Both the position numbers and the translations under genes were made by a program. Positions 8,084-19,041 of a stretch of DNA of 64,000 nt are shown here, piece after piece (position 1 is the first letter of the stretch; each line of letters begins with the position of its first letter). The notes under the pieces are model-generated. The model did no database searches. It was not told the DNA's origin and was given only the letters and a program-made list of their open reading frames with translations. Origin of the DNA: Ramlibacter paludis (GTDB lineage Bacteria; Pseudomonadota; Gammaproteobacteria; Burkholderiales; Burkholderiaceae_C); NCBI RefSeq assembly GCF_022012305.1, contig NZ_JAKLTM010000001.1, forward strand, positions 62,001-126,000, given 5' to 3'.

Positions 8084-8781
8084 TCGCCCTCGGAGGGCCG
8101 CAGTTCCAGCCGGTAGCCGAAGCCGCGGATGGAGCGCAGCGCCACCCCGTGCGGCTCCAGCTTGCCGCGCAGGCGCGAGATGTAGACCTCCACCGCGTTG
8201 GGCGTGATCTCCTTGTCCCAGCCGGTCAGGGCCTGCAGCAGCTTTTCCTTGCTGGCGGGCTTGGGGGCGTTGATCAGGAGGTACTCCATCACCGTCCACT
8301 CGCGCGGGCCCAGCTCGATCGGCACCGCATGGCCGTTCTTCTGCGCGCTGGCGCGCCGGTTGGCGGTATCGAGCTCGATCGGGCCGAAGGACAGCACCGC
8401 GGAGGTGGCGGCCTGCGAGCGCCGCAGCAGCGCGCGCAGGCGCGCCAGCAGCTCGGGCAGCTCGAAGGGCTTGATCATGTAGTCGTCGGCGCCGAGGTCG
8501 AGGCCCTGCACGCGGTCGTGCAAGGCGTCGCGCGCGGTGAGGATCAGCACCGGCATGTGCTGGCTGGCCATCTCGGGGCGGCGCAGGCGCCGCGTCAGCT
8601 CCAGGCCGTCCATGTTGGGCAGGCCGATGTCGATGATGGCGGCGTCGAAGACCTCGGTGCGCAGCACCTCCTCGGCGCGTTCGCCGCTGCCGACCCAGTC
8701 GACGGCATAGCCCGCGTTGGCCAGGCCCAGCTTGATGCCGCTGGCCACCATCACGTCGTCTTCGACCAGCAGCAGTCTCAT
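8080..8781 (-). CDS. OmpR/PhoB-family response regulator, TctD-like
   Basis: 233 residues: receiver domain with MRLLLVEDD, phospho-acceptor Asp in AAIIDIGLPNMDG, LTARD and the conserved Lys in MIKPF, then a winged-helix Trans_reg_C domain (ELGPREWTVMEYLL, then VEVYISRLRGKLE and IRGFGYRL). It is the partner of the overlapping histidine kinase. The ATG start is only 2 bp after the argB stop, so argB, regulator and kinase form one transcription unit. Target genes are not evident in the window. Confidence 0.92.
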   Translation of the reverse strand: MRLLLVEDDVMVASGIKLGLANAGYAVDWVGSGERAEEVLRTEVFDAAIIDIGLPNMDGLELTRRLRRPEMASQHMPVLILTARDALHDRVQGLDLGADDYMIKPFELPELLARLRALLRRSQAATSAVLSFGPIELDTANRRASAQKNGHAVPIELGPREWTVMEYLLINAPKPASKEKLLQALTGWDKEITPNAVEVYISRLRGKLEPHGVALRSIRGFGYRLELRPSEGE

Positions 8782-8783
8782 GC

Positions 8784-10943
<2,160 letters not shown>

Positions 10944-10947
<4 letters not shown>

Positions 10948-12071
10948 CGACCCCACACCCTGCGGTTGACGAACCCCGTGTAGCTCAGCACGATCCGAAG
11001 AATCTTGTCGGAAACGTTTCGTGGTGAATAGTCTTCGACCAAGCGCAGCAGCCGCTGCTCTCCGCGCGGCTGATCCTGAAGAACCTCCAGTCCCTGGAGG
11101 ACGCGATCGATCTCGAGGCCTACGAACATCACGCTGGCCTCCTCGAAGCCCTCTGGACGCTCATGGACGTCGCGCAGGTTCAGAGCCGGGAAGTTGAGGA
11201 TCGAGGATTCTTCTGTAATGGTCCCACTGTCCGACAGAACACAACGTGCCTTAGTCTGCAATGCGACGTAGTCGAGAAATCCGAAAGGCTTGTTGAACTG
11301 AACGTTACCATGCGCCTCGAGGCCGAGCGCCTCCATACGTTTGCGCGTACGGGGGTGCGTGGACACGATCACCGGAAGTTCGAAGCGGGTCGCCAATTGG
11401 TTCAGGACTTGGAACAGCTTGCGCAGCCGCTCAGGCGCATCAACATTCTCCTCGCGATGGGCGCTGACCAAGAAATAACCGTCCTCGCGCAACCCGAGCC
11501 GCTCCAGCACCTGCGATGATTCGATCCCCTCCCGATAGTGTTCGATGACCTCGCGCATGGGACTGCCGGTCTTGATCACTTGATCCGGCGGCAGGCCCTC
11601 GCGCAGGAGGTAACTGCGGGCAATTTCGCTGTATGTCAGGTTGATGTCCGCCGTGTGGTCCACGATGCGCCGGTTAATCTCCTCGGGCACTCGAAAGTCG
11701 AAGCAGCGGTTGCCGGCTTCCATGTGGAAGATCGGCACCTTCCGTCGCTTGGCGGCAATGGCAGCAAGGCAGCTGTTCGTATCGCCCAGGATCAGCAGAG
11801 CCTCTGGCGCGTGGCGCTCCAGTGCTTCATCCGCGGCCGTGATGACCTTGCCGATGGTTTCCGCGGCGTTCTTGCCAGCAGCTTCCAGAAAAACATCGGG
11901 GCGGCGGATTCCCAGGTCGCTGAAAAATACCTCGTTCAGTTCGTAGTCGTAATTCTGTCCGGTGTGAACCAGCGTATGTTCACAGTGACGGTCGAAGCGG
12001 TCGATCACGCGCGACAACCGGATGATTTCCGGACGCGTGCCGACCATGGTCATTACCTTAAGCTTAGTCAC
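10944..12071 (-). CDS. UDP-HexNAc 2-epimerase, WbjD/WbvD/CapG-like
   Basis: 375 residues of the non-hydrolysing UDP-GlcNAc 2-epimerase family. Motifs include GTRPEIIRL near the N-terminus, HTGQNYDYEL, LGDTNSCL, HMEAGNRCFD and SDSGTITEESS. In the WbjB-C-D and WbvB-R-D pathways this enzyme does the last step, inverting C-2 of a UDP-6-deoxy-L-HexNAc. The divergences from WecB proper (NRCFDFRVPEEINRR) fit that subgroup. The GTG start at 12071 has GAGGGA upstream and overlaps the dehydratase gene by 8 bp. The three biosynthetic genes and the WecA-like gene form one operon. Confidence 0.88.
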
Positions 12072-13077
12072 GGATCGCGTCCCTCACGATTTTCAGCGAC
12101 ATGAGGGTTTCCTTGACCTCGCGAACGTTCAGCCTGCGCGTGTTGTGCGACGTATAGTCGTCGATCTGCGAGATTTCCGGTTCGCCTTCGACGAAATATT
12201 TGTTGTAATTGAGGTCGCGGGAGTCAGCGGGAACCCGATAGTAGCCTCCAAGGTCCTCGGACCGCGCCATTTCCTCACGCGACACCAGAGATTCGTAAAG
12301 TTTCTCGCCATGGCGCGTGCCGATGACATTGATCGCGGCGTTGTTGCGTCGCAGTAACTCCTTCAGGGCCTGTGCCAAGTCCCCTACCGTGGAGGCGGGA
12401 GCCTTCTGGACGAAAATGTCGCCCGGGCGGGCATGCTGGAATGCATACAGTACCAAGTCGACCGATTCCTCGAGGGACATCAGGAAGCGGGTCATCGTGG
12501 GGTCGGTGATCGTCAACGGCTTTCCGGCCAGTAGCTGTTCCAGGAAAAGCGGAATGACGGACCCGCGAGACGCCATGACGTTGCCGTAGCGCGTTGCGCA
12601 CAGGACAGTGCCATCGGGCCCAGATAGCCGCGACTTGGCAACCATCACCTTCTCCATCATCGCCTTGGACATGCCCATGGCGTTGATCGGGTAGACGGCC
12701 TTGTCGGTGCTCAGGACCACGCAGCGCTTGACCTTGTTTTCGATGGCCGCGCGCATCACGTTCTCGGCGCCAATCACGTTCGTGCGAACCGCTTCCATCG
12801 GATAGAACTCGCAGGAAGGCACCTGTTTCAGGGCCGCGGCGTGGAACACATAGTCCACGCCCCGCATCGCATCGGTGACGCTGTCGGGGTTGCGGACGTC
12901 TCCGATGTAGAACTTCACCTTGTCGCTATTGAGCGCAATGCGCATGTCTTCCTGCTTCTTTTCGTCGCGGCTGAACACACGGATTTCGGCGAAATCGGAA
13001 TCGATGAATCGTTGCAGCACTGCGTTACCGAAAGAGCCGGTGCCGCCAGTGATAAGAAGGGTCTTGTTCTTGAACAT
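12064..13077 (-). CDS. UDP-GlcNAc 4,6-dehydratase/5-epimerase, CapE/WbjB-like
   Basis: 337-residue extended SDR. It has TGGTGSFG at the N-terminus and AAALKQVPSCEFYPMEA. The usual catalytic Tyr-x3-Lys is replaced by MGMSK, a hallmark of the inverting FlaA1/CapE dehydratases, and RYGNVMASRGSVIP follows. The product is a UDP-4-keto-6-deoxy-HexNAc of the L series. The ATG at 13077 is chosen over an upstream in-frame TTG because the family begins MFKNKTLLITGG. Together with the next reductase and the epimerase it makes UDP-L-QuiNAc, UDP-L-FucNAc or UDP-L-RhaNAc. Confidence 0.92.
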   Translation of the reverse strand: MFKNKTLLITGGTGSFGNAVLQRFIDSDFAEIRVFSRDEKKQEDMRIALNSDKVKFYIGDVRNPDSVTDAMRGVDYVFHAAALKQVPSCEFYPMEAVRTNVIGAENVMRAAIENKVKRCVVLSTDKAVYPINAMGMSKAMMEKVMVAKSRLSGPDGTVLCATRYGNVMASRGSVIPLFLEQLLAGKPLTITDPTMTRFLMSLEESVDLVLYAFQHARPGDIFVQKAPASTVGDLAQALKELLRRNNAAINVIGTRHGEKLYESLVSREEMARSEDLGGYYRVPADSRDLNYNKYFVEGEPEISQIDDYTSHNTRRLNVREVKETLMSLKIVRDAIRD

Positions 13078-13093
13078 GTGAGTGAATCGTTGG

Positions 13094-13966
13094 TTAACCA
13101 AAGTCGCGCATGCGGCGAACCAGCTCAGGCCACGCCGAGGGGGTGTAGCCGGTTAGTTGGCGAAAGCGCCGGGAATCAAGCGAGCGGTCGATCACCAGCC
13201 GCTCGTCGGGCTCGATCCGGATCTCCTTGCCGTAGCTTTCAGCCACCAGCTTCAGCAAGTCATACTTGTTGATCGGCGCGGACGAGACATGCCAGGTTCC
13301 ATGGAGATCGCCACGAGGCAGCACGTGGTCCCGAATCACGCGCGCCAGTTCCACCGTCGGAAGTCCGGAGAATACGGCTCGCCGGAAGCCCTTGACTTTG
13401 CCTTGCTGCGCTAGGAACCAGCCCACTAGCCCATGCGCGCTGGCCAACTCGTGCCCGATGATGGAAGTGCGCAACGTTACGGCATTTGGATAGTCGACTT
13501 CGCCCAAATACTTGCTGCGACCGTAAAGATCATTCGCGTCCGGGAAATCAGCTTCCGTATACCCCCCCTTCGAACCGGAGAATACGCAATCTGTGCTCAC
13601 GTGCACCAATCGGGCACCGGCGACGGCACATAGGCGCGCCAGGCGATGGGGAAGCAAGGCGTTGATAGGAATGGCGGTCAACGCCTCGTCGGCCTCAGCG
13701 AGTTGTTTGACGACGCCGACGCAGTTGATGACCACGTCGGGGCGAGCAGTCGCAAATGCCCCTGCCAGACTGTCCTGGTTCTCCACGTCCACGCCCACGG
13801 CGATTCGCTCTCGCACGGCTTCCGGCAACAGGCGCAGCGACGAAGCACTGCGAACCGTGCCGCGCACGTCAAAATCGCGAGTATCGGCAAATAGGCGCAG
13901 TACTGCATTCCCCAGCATTCCCGAGGCGCCTAGTACCAAGACCCGGGTGGCTGTCGGCCCAGTCAT
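13094..13966 (-). CDS. RmlD-like 4-keto sugar reductase of UDP-deoxy-HexNAc pathway
   Basis: 290-residue SDR of the RmlD substrate-binding family: LVLGASGMLGNAV, VINCVGVVKQL, HVSTDCVFSG and the catalytic LYGRSKYLGE. The expected partner in UDP-L-FucNAc synthesis (WbjC/CapF) is longer and ends in a cupin domain, which is absent here. A stand-alone RmlD-like reductase (WbvR) is known from the UDP-L-QuiNAc route, so that product is favoured by inference. The ATG at 13966 has AGGGAG upstream. It is the first gene of the dehydratase-epimerase-transferase run and follows the WbuB-like transferase gene by 33 bp. Confidence 0.85.
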   Translation of the reverse strand: MTGPTATRVLVLGASGMLGNAVLRLFADTRDFDVRGTVRSASSLRLLPEAVRERIAVGVDVENQDSLAGAFATARPDVVINCVGVVKQLAEADEALTAIPINALLPHRLARLCAVAGARLVHVSTDCVFSGSKGGYTEADFPDANDLYGRSKYLGEVDYPNAVTLRTSIIGHELASAHGLVGWFLAQQGKVKGFRRAVFSGLPTVELARVIRDHVLPRGDLHGTWHVSSAPINKYDLLKLVAESYGKEIRIEPDERLVIDRSLDSRRFRQLTGYTPSAWPELVRRMRDFG

Positions 13967-13999
13967 GAATTACTCCCTTTGGTGATCAAGGCGAGATTA

Positions 14000-15211
14000 T
14001 TACAAGCGCCGGAACCGTTCCGCGAGACGACTACCCAGCTTGGTCGGCTCGAAGTGTTCCAGATAATAGTTGCGTCCAGCGCGCCCCATCGCCTCGCGCT
14101 CCGAAATATCCAGTTTGTAAAGCCGCAAAACGGCTGCTACTAGTGCGGCGGCATCGTCAGCAGGGCAGGCGAACCCCGCCCCAGCCTCCTGGACGACGCG
14201 GGCACCTTCCCCGTCCAGTGCTCCGATGACGGGTCGTCCGGCCGCCAGGTAAGCTTGCAGCTTGCTCGGCACGGTAAGGCTCATGACAGGGTTGCGCGCC
14301 AGTGTCAGCACCAGCGCCGATGCTTGCGCGAAGATGGCCGGCATCGCCTCCGACGGGTAGCGGCCGAGCAGCACCACGTTGTTCAACTTTCGGAGTGCGA
14401 TCTGCTCATGCAACCAGGCGCTGCGACGGCCACTTCCAACCAGCACAAGACGGATGTCAGGATAGGCCCTCAGCCTTTCCGCGGCGCCCAGCAGGCTGTC
14501 GAGACCTTGCACGATGCCCAGATTGCCCGCGAACACGAGATTGAATCCGGGCTCGAGTTGCAGTGGGGTCGGTCCGGTATCCACCTCATCCGTTCCCGCA
14601 AATGCGCTCTCGCCCGGATTGGGAAAGTACTCGACTGGAGTCTGGCCGGCAAGCGGCGTCACTGCTGGGCCGAACGCTCGCGATTGCACCAACAAGAGGT
14701 CGGAGCAGCGATAGATCAGCCGCACCACCTGAGCAACTGCCCCCAGAATGTAACGGTTGTGGATGAAGCCCGCGGCCTGGAGGCTTTCCGGCCACAAGTC
14801 CTGAACCCACACCACGAGCCGCGCCCGCTTAATCCATCGCAACACCACGCCCGGGATCGCCTGGAGGATGGGAGAGGTGCCGTAGACGAAGATCACGTCG
14901 AACTGCTGGCTACGCAGCACCCAGGGGCCGATCAGAGCGCCGGTGAGCACGAATGAAAGGTAGTTGAGCCCTAAGGAAGTGATGCCACCCCTTCCGCGCG
15001 GAACAAGCGGCACGCGGAACACTGGGATCCCTTGATACGACTCCTGTGCGATGCCGCCCGCACGATAGCCCGGATACACCGTTCCATGCGGGTAGTTCGG
15101 CTTGCCCGTGAGCACTGTGACTTCGCAGCCCGCGTCGCGTAACTGCAACGCCACCTCATTAATGCGGAAGGACTCCGGCCAGAAATGCTGGCTGATGATC
15201 AGAACTTTCAT
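14000..15211 (-). CDS. Glycosyltransferase family 4, WbuB-like
   Basis: 403 residues with a GT-B fold. The N-terminal domain starts KVLIISQHFWPESFRINEV and has GKPNYPHG, YGTSPILQAIP and WVQDLWPESL, all typical of WbuB-type transferases. The C-terminal domain has FAGNLGIVQGLD and the nucleotide-sugar part NPVMSLTVPSKLQAYLAAGRP. WbuB relatives transfer L-FucNAc or related deoxy-HexNAc residues, which fits the adjacent UDP-deoxy-HexNAc genes. The ATG overlaps the stop of the preceding transferase by 4 bp. The acceptor and linkage are unknown. Confidence 0.87.
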   Translation of the reverse strand: MKVLIISQHFWPESFRINEVALQLRDAGCEVTVLTGKPNYPHGTVYPGYRAGGIAQESYQGIPVFRVPLVPRGRGGITSLGLNYLSFVLTGALIGPWVLRSQQFDVIFVYGTSPILQAIPGVVLRWIKRARLVVWVQDLWPESLQAAGFIHNRYILGAVAQVVRLIYRCSDLLLVQSRAFGPAVTPLAGQTPVEYFPNPGESAFAGTDEVDTGPTPLQLEPGFNLVFAGNLGIVQGLDSLLGAAERLRAYPDIRLVLVGSGRRSAWLHEQIALRKLNNVVLLGRYPSEAMPAIFAQASALVLTLARNPVMSLTVPSKLQAYLAAGRPVIGALDGEGARVVQEAGAGFACPADDAAALVAAVLRLYKLDISEREAMGRAGRNYYLEHFEPTKLGSRLAERFRRL

Positions 15212-16254
15212 TCCAACAAGACGCGTACAAATTCCCGGGCCGAGACCACCGACGGCGCCGGCGCGAGGCCCGGCGCCAGAAAGCGCAATACCGCTGCCTC
15301 GATCGAGCGCGCCGATGCCGGGTCAAAGGTCTCGCGGGGAATGCAGACGTCCCGCACAAAGTCGCGTTCCGCCGCGAGGATCGGCATGCCCAAGGAGCGC
15401 GCCTCCAGCAGAGGAAGACCGAAACTCTCTAGCGATGATGCAAAGAGCAGCGCCGAACTCTGCGCCATGCGGTGCAGCACGGCAGAGCGCGTCAGCTCTC
15501 CAAGATTGATGATCCGCGGCCCCGTAGCCTCTTCCAGACCGGCGCTCCTTGCGAGCCGAGCAAAGGCGGCCTTGTCGAGAGTCAGGTAGAGAAGCGGCCG
15601 GCAGCCTTTCACGGCGAGCCTCTGCCAAGCGGCCAGGAGGATCACATGATTCTTGTGCGCCGCCGCGTCCGCCGGATAGAAAAACGTGGCGTTTTCCGCC
15701 GGAGGAATAAGCGCTCTTGTCGGTGCCTCATTTGCCAGAAGACCTTCGGCAACGGCCGCGTCGCAGAAGGGCCTTACGTGAACCGCAAGACCGGGAAAGA
15801 TTTGTCGCGCCAGTTCGGCCATGGTGGGCGTTTGAACCCACATTTCGTCACAGTTCCTGATGCCAAGGCGGAGCCACCAGCGCTCGATCGCGACACGGAG
15901 CGCAGTCCGCGTCGGATACCGGATGCCCGGATCGGGTGCAAGCAGGTGTCGGCCTTGCATGTAAACGATCACCCGACCGCCCGCCGGCCCGCGCAATGGC
16001 GGCAGGTTGTTGAAGCAGAACAACACATCGCCTTGGCAAGCGCGCCCGGCGAGGCGCTGGAGGCTGCGAAGGCGGGCTGCCATGGAGGGGCGAACAAACT
16101 CGCAAGCCACGCCTTCGGTATCGACGTGCCCGCGCATGCGCGCATCGAGCGCAACGGCCTTCAATTCCGGCTTCAATTCGCGCAGGATGGCATCGAGCAG
16201 AACTCGGCCGCCGCCTGAATGAATGCCGAAAGCGCTCAAAAGCACTTTAGCCAT
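15208..16254 (-). CDS. Glycosyltransferase (GT4-like)
   Basis: 348 residues. The N-terminus MAKVLLSAFGIHSGGGRVLL has the glycine loop of GT-B transferases. The C-terminal half has FYPADAAAHKNH, then SLESFGLPLLEARSLGMP with the EX7E-type glutamates and ILAAERDFVRDVC. It is soluble or peripheral and lacks membrane helices. The ATG at 16254 matches the domain start, although the frame is open 39 nt further. It is coupled by ATGA to the WbuB-like gene and divergent from two more transferases across a 152-bp spacer that probably holds promoters. The donor sugar is unknown; rhamnose is possible because rfbBDAC is in the same locus. Confidence 0.82.
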   Translation of the reverse strand: MAKVLLSAFGIHSGGGRVLLDAILRELKPELKAVALDARMRGHVDTEGVACEFVRPSMAARLRSLQRLAGRACQGDVLFCFNNLPPLRGPAGGRVIVYMQGRHLLAPDPGIRYPTRTALRVAIERWWLRLGIRNCDEMWVQTPTMAELARQIFPGLAVHVRPFCDAAVAEGLLANEAPTRALIPPAENATFFYPADAAAHKNHVILLAAWQRLAVKGCRPLLYLTLDKAAFARLARSAGLEEATGPRIINLGELTRSAVLHRMAQSSALLFASSLESFGLPLLEARSLGMPILAAERDFVRDVCIPRETFDPASARSIEAAVLRFLAPGLAPAPSVVSAREFVRVLLE

Positions 16255-16406
16255 GCACGCGCCGACGAAAAGGGAGTACTCCCGCAGTGGCAAAATGGAG
16301 GTCTGCCACTCGACCCCGCCGTTCGAAGCAGGCAGCCGATTTCCCAGTTACCCAAGCGAACCGCCCTTGCCTCAGGCAAGCGGCGGTATGCCGATCCAGG
16401 TTGAAG

Positions 16407-17684
16407 ATGTTCATTTCGACAGAGACAGAAACACGCGCAGGAACACGAAGGACGCATTCTCCCTCACCGCCTGGGCGCGTCCTCCTGTTTGCCTATGCAT
16501 TTCCGCCCATGCAGGTCCAGATGACCCCGGCAGTCTTCAAGCCGATGGCGGCACTGGCACGGCTTGGCTATTCCGTTGACGTTGTTTGCGCCGGTTCCTT
16601 CTGCCGGGAGTTGCCTCTGGACCACGGCTTGGTTCCCTTCGCCGAGCGAACCTTCGGAGACATCAAGCGGCTCGAGCCGCCGCTGGGCTGGCGGGGCTGG
16701 GCGCAGGCGCGATTCAAGGGCCTGGCGCGCGTCCCGGACCTCATGACCGTGCTGCACCAGCCGGCTTACGAGGAGTTGATGGGGCGCGACCTGACCCGAT
16801 ACGAGGCGGTTATGACTTGGTCACCGTTCCACTCCGTGAACTCCGTCATGGCCAAGGTGAAGGCGCAACGTAAAGGAGTGCGCTGGATCGCGCAGTTCAG
16901 CGACCCTTGGGCTGGAAACCCCTTGGAGATCGATATTCGGACCAAGCTATGGAACACCTGGCACGAGCCTTGGTCGATCCGGCGGGCGGACCATATCATC
17001 CATAGCTCCCCACATTCGCTGGATCTGATGTTCCGGGGCATGAGGGCGCCTTTGCGCAGCAAGACCGGCGTCCTGCCGCACGTGTACAACCGCGATTTGT
17101 ACCCTGCGCGTCCCAAGGCGAACAACGAGCACATCGTCTTGCGGTATGTCGGCGTCTTGTACGGACGCCGCTCGCCCGAGCCCGTTTTTGAGGCGCTGGG
17201 GCGCCTGTTCCAGCGTCGACCGGCGCTGCGCGGTCAAGTAGTCGTTGAACTGGTGGGCCTCGTCCCGCCCGAAATGCTGCAGACGCCTGCGGCTTTGGCC
17301 TTGCCCGCCGGCACGATTCGGACCGTGGCGCAGGTCGGATACTTGGAGTCGCTGCAGCTAATGTATGACGCCGACGTCCTGCTGCTCATCGAAGCCGATG
17401 TGCGCCGCAACCTGTTCTTGGCCAGCAAGGTAGCCGACTACGTCGGCGCCGGGCGGCCTATTGTCGGCATCGTGCCACCCGGCGCGTCGCAAGAGGCGAT
17501 GCAGTCGCTCGGCGCCTGGCATGCCCGCCCGAGCGATATCACGGGAATCGAAAGCGCGCTCGAAGGCGCCATCGACCATGTGCGGACGGGCTACAGCGGC
17601 AGCAATTGCAATGAATCCTTTCGGTCGATGCTGAGCGGCGAACATGTCGCGCGCCAGTTCGCCGATATCATCCGGAAAGGTTAG
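16407..17684 (+). CDS. Glycosyltransferase (GT4-like)
   Basis: 425 residues from ATG 16407; an in-frame GTG at 16287 would add 40 low-quality residues. The GT-B N-terminal domain is RVLLFAYAFPPMQVQMTPAVF, followed by WSPFHSVNSV, WIAQFSDPWAGNP and ADHIIHSSPHSLDL. The C-terminal domain has RYVGVLYGRRSPEPVFEAL and LFLASKVADYVGAGRPIVGI. This pattern is common in polysaccharide transferases that follow a SDPW motif. It is first of two plus-strand transferases (4-bp spacing to the next). Donor and acceptor are not known. Confidence 0.82.
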   Translation: MFISTETETRAGTRRTHSPSPPGRVLLFAYAFPPMQVQMTPAVFKPMAALARLGYSVDVVCAGSFCRELPLDHGLVPFAERTFGDIKRLEPPLGWRGWAQARFKGLARVPDLMTVLHQPAYEELMGRDLTRYEAVMTWSPFHSVNSVMAKVKAQRKGVRWIAQFSDPWAGNPLEIDIRTKLWNTWHEPWSIRRADHIIHSSPHSLDLMFRGMRAPLRSKTGVLPHVYNRDLYPARPKANNEHIVLRYVGVLYGRRSPEPVFEALGRLFQRRPALRGQVVVELVGLVPPEMLQTPAALALPAGTIRTVAQVGYLESLQLMYDADVLLLIEADVRRNLFLASKVADYVGAGRPIVGIVPPGASQEAMQSLGAWHARPSDITGIESALEGAIDHVRTGYSGSNCNESFRSMLSGEHVARQFADIIRKG

Positions 17685-17688
17685 TCAG

Positions 17689-19041
17689 TTGAAGAAGATT
17701 CTCTTCGTGGCGATGCAGATGAGCACGCACACAGTCCGCTGGATCAACCAGCTCTCGGATGCCGGCTATGACATCCACCTCTTCCCCGTCAACCACCTGC
17801 CGGCGCATCCTGACCTGCGTGGGGTAACCATCCATCAGCCTTTCCCCATCGCCAGGCCGCGACACGCGCTCAAGCAATGGGCCAAGAACGTCGTCCTGCG
17901 CCTGATGGGCCGGCACCCGGCGACGCCTCCGGTTGTTCCCTGCCCGGTTGGCCATGTGTACGGCGTTCCGGTCCTCACTCGATGGATGCCCTACCTGAAT
18001 GCGCGCCGAATGCGGCTGGGCGAGTCCGACCAGACGGCCCCCGTTATCTACGGCCCGCGCGTACTTGGTGCACTAATCCGCAAGCTGCGCCCTGACCTGA
18101 TCCATTCGCTCGAGTTCCAACATTGCGGCTATTTGGTGCTCGCTGCTCGCGACCTGCTGGGGGCGGACGGGTTTCCCAAGTGGTTGGCGACCAATTGGGG
18201 CAGCGACATCTATTACTACCGGCAGCTGGAGGGGCACCGACAGCAGATCTCACGTCTGCTACGCAGCGTGGATTATTACTCGTGCGAATGCGAACGCGAT
18301 GTTGGAATGGCTCGCGAACTGGGGCTAACAGCGCCTGTGATGCCGGTCATGCCAAATACTGGAGGCTTCAACGTCGAAGTGGCCGCGCGCGTGCGCTTCA
18401 CCCACCAGCCTTCCAAGCGCAAGCTGATCATGGTGAAGGGTTACCAGCATTTCGCCGGTCGAGCCATGGTCGCGCTGGAGGCAATCGAACGTTGCGCGGA
18501 CCTGCTGAAAGGATATCAAGTCATCGTGTATACGGCATCGCCGGAGATCCATGGCCGCGTGGATGAGCTGCGCGAGTGGCTCAAGATCGACATACGCCTT
18601 CTTCACCACGTTCCGCACGATTACATGCTGAGGATGTTCAGCCGGGCACGCATCTATCTCGGGGTGAGCGCCAGCGATGCGATCAGCACTTCGCTGCTGG
18701 AAGCGATGGCGATGGGCGCATTCCCCATCCAGACGAACACTTCATGCTGCAACGAATGGATTCAGCAAGGCGTGACCGGCATGGAGATACCCCAGGACAA
18801 CCCTCACGTGATTGCCGACTGCCTGCGGCAGGCGCTTCAGAATGACGCGCTGGTCGACGATGCGGCCACGTTGAACTGGACCACCGTTGTACAGCGCCTC
18901 GACGAGCGAATCCTGCGCGAGAAGGCCAAGGCCTACTACGCGACTATCCTGCAGGGATTGCCGGCGCAACCTGCCCTCGAGGGTCAGGCCGGCACTACCG
19001 ACGATTCGACCGGCATTGCCGCTTTGAGCGTGATGTCGTAG
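17689..19041 (+). CDS. Glycosyltransferase (GT4-like)
   Basis: 450 residues. TTG at 17689 is the likely start: GGAAAGG lies about 9 nt upstream, and it leads into KKILFVAMQMSTHTVRWINQ, a typical GT-B opening. Later motifs are SLEFQHCGY, NWGSDIYYYRQLEGH, VKGYQHFAGRAMVALEA, HHVPHDYMLRMFSRARIYLG and STSLLEAMAMGAFPIQT with the conserved glutamates. The 3-prime end overlaps the convergent ABC ATPase gene by 58 bp, so both strands code there. Its sugar specificity is unknown. Confidence 0.84.
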   Translation: MKKILFVAMQMSTHTVRWINQLSDAGYDIHLFPVNHLPAHPDLRGVTIHQPFPIARPRHALKQWAKNVVLRLMGRHPATPPVVPCPVGHVYGVPVLTRWMPYLNARRMRLGESDQTAPVIYGPRVLGALIRKLRPDLIHSLEFQHCGYLVLAARDLLGADGFPKWLATNWGSDIYYYRQLEGHRQQISRLLRSVDYYSCECERDVGMARELGLTAPVMPVMPNTGGFNVEVAARVRFTHQPSKRKLIMVKGYQHFAGRAMVALEAIERCADLLKGYQVIVYTASPEIHGRVDELREWLKIDIRLLHHVPHDYMLRMFSRARIYLGVSASDAISTSLLEAMAMGAFPIQTNTSCCNEWIQQGVTGMEIPQDNPHVIADCLRQALQNDALVDDAATLNWTTVVQRLDERILREKAKAYYATILQGLPAQPALEGQAGTTDDSTGIAALSVMS

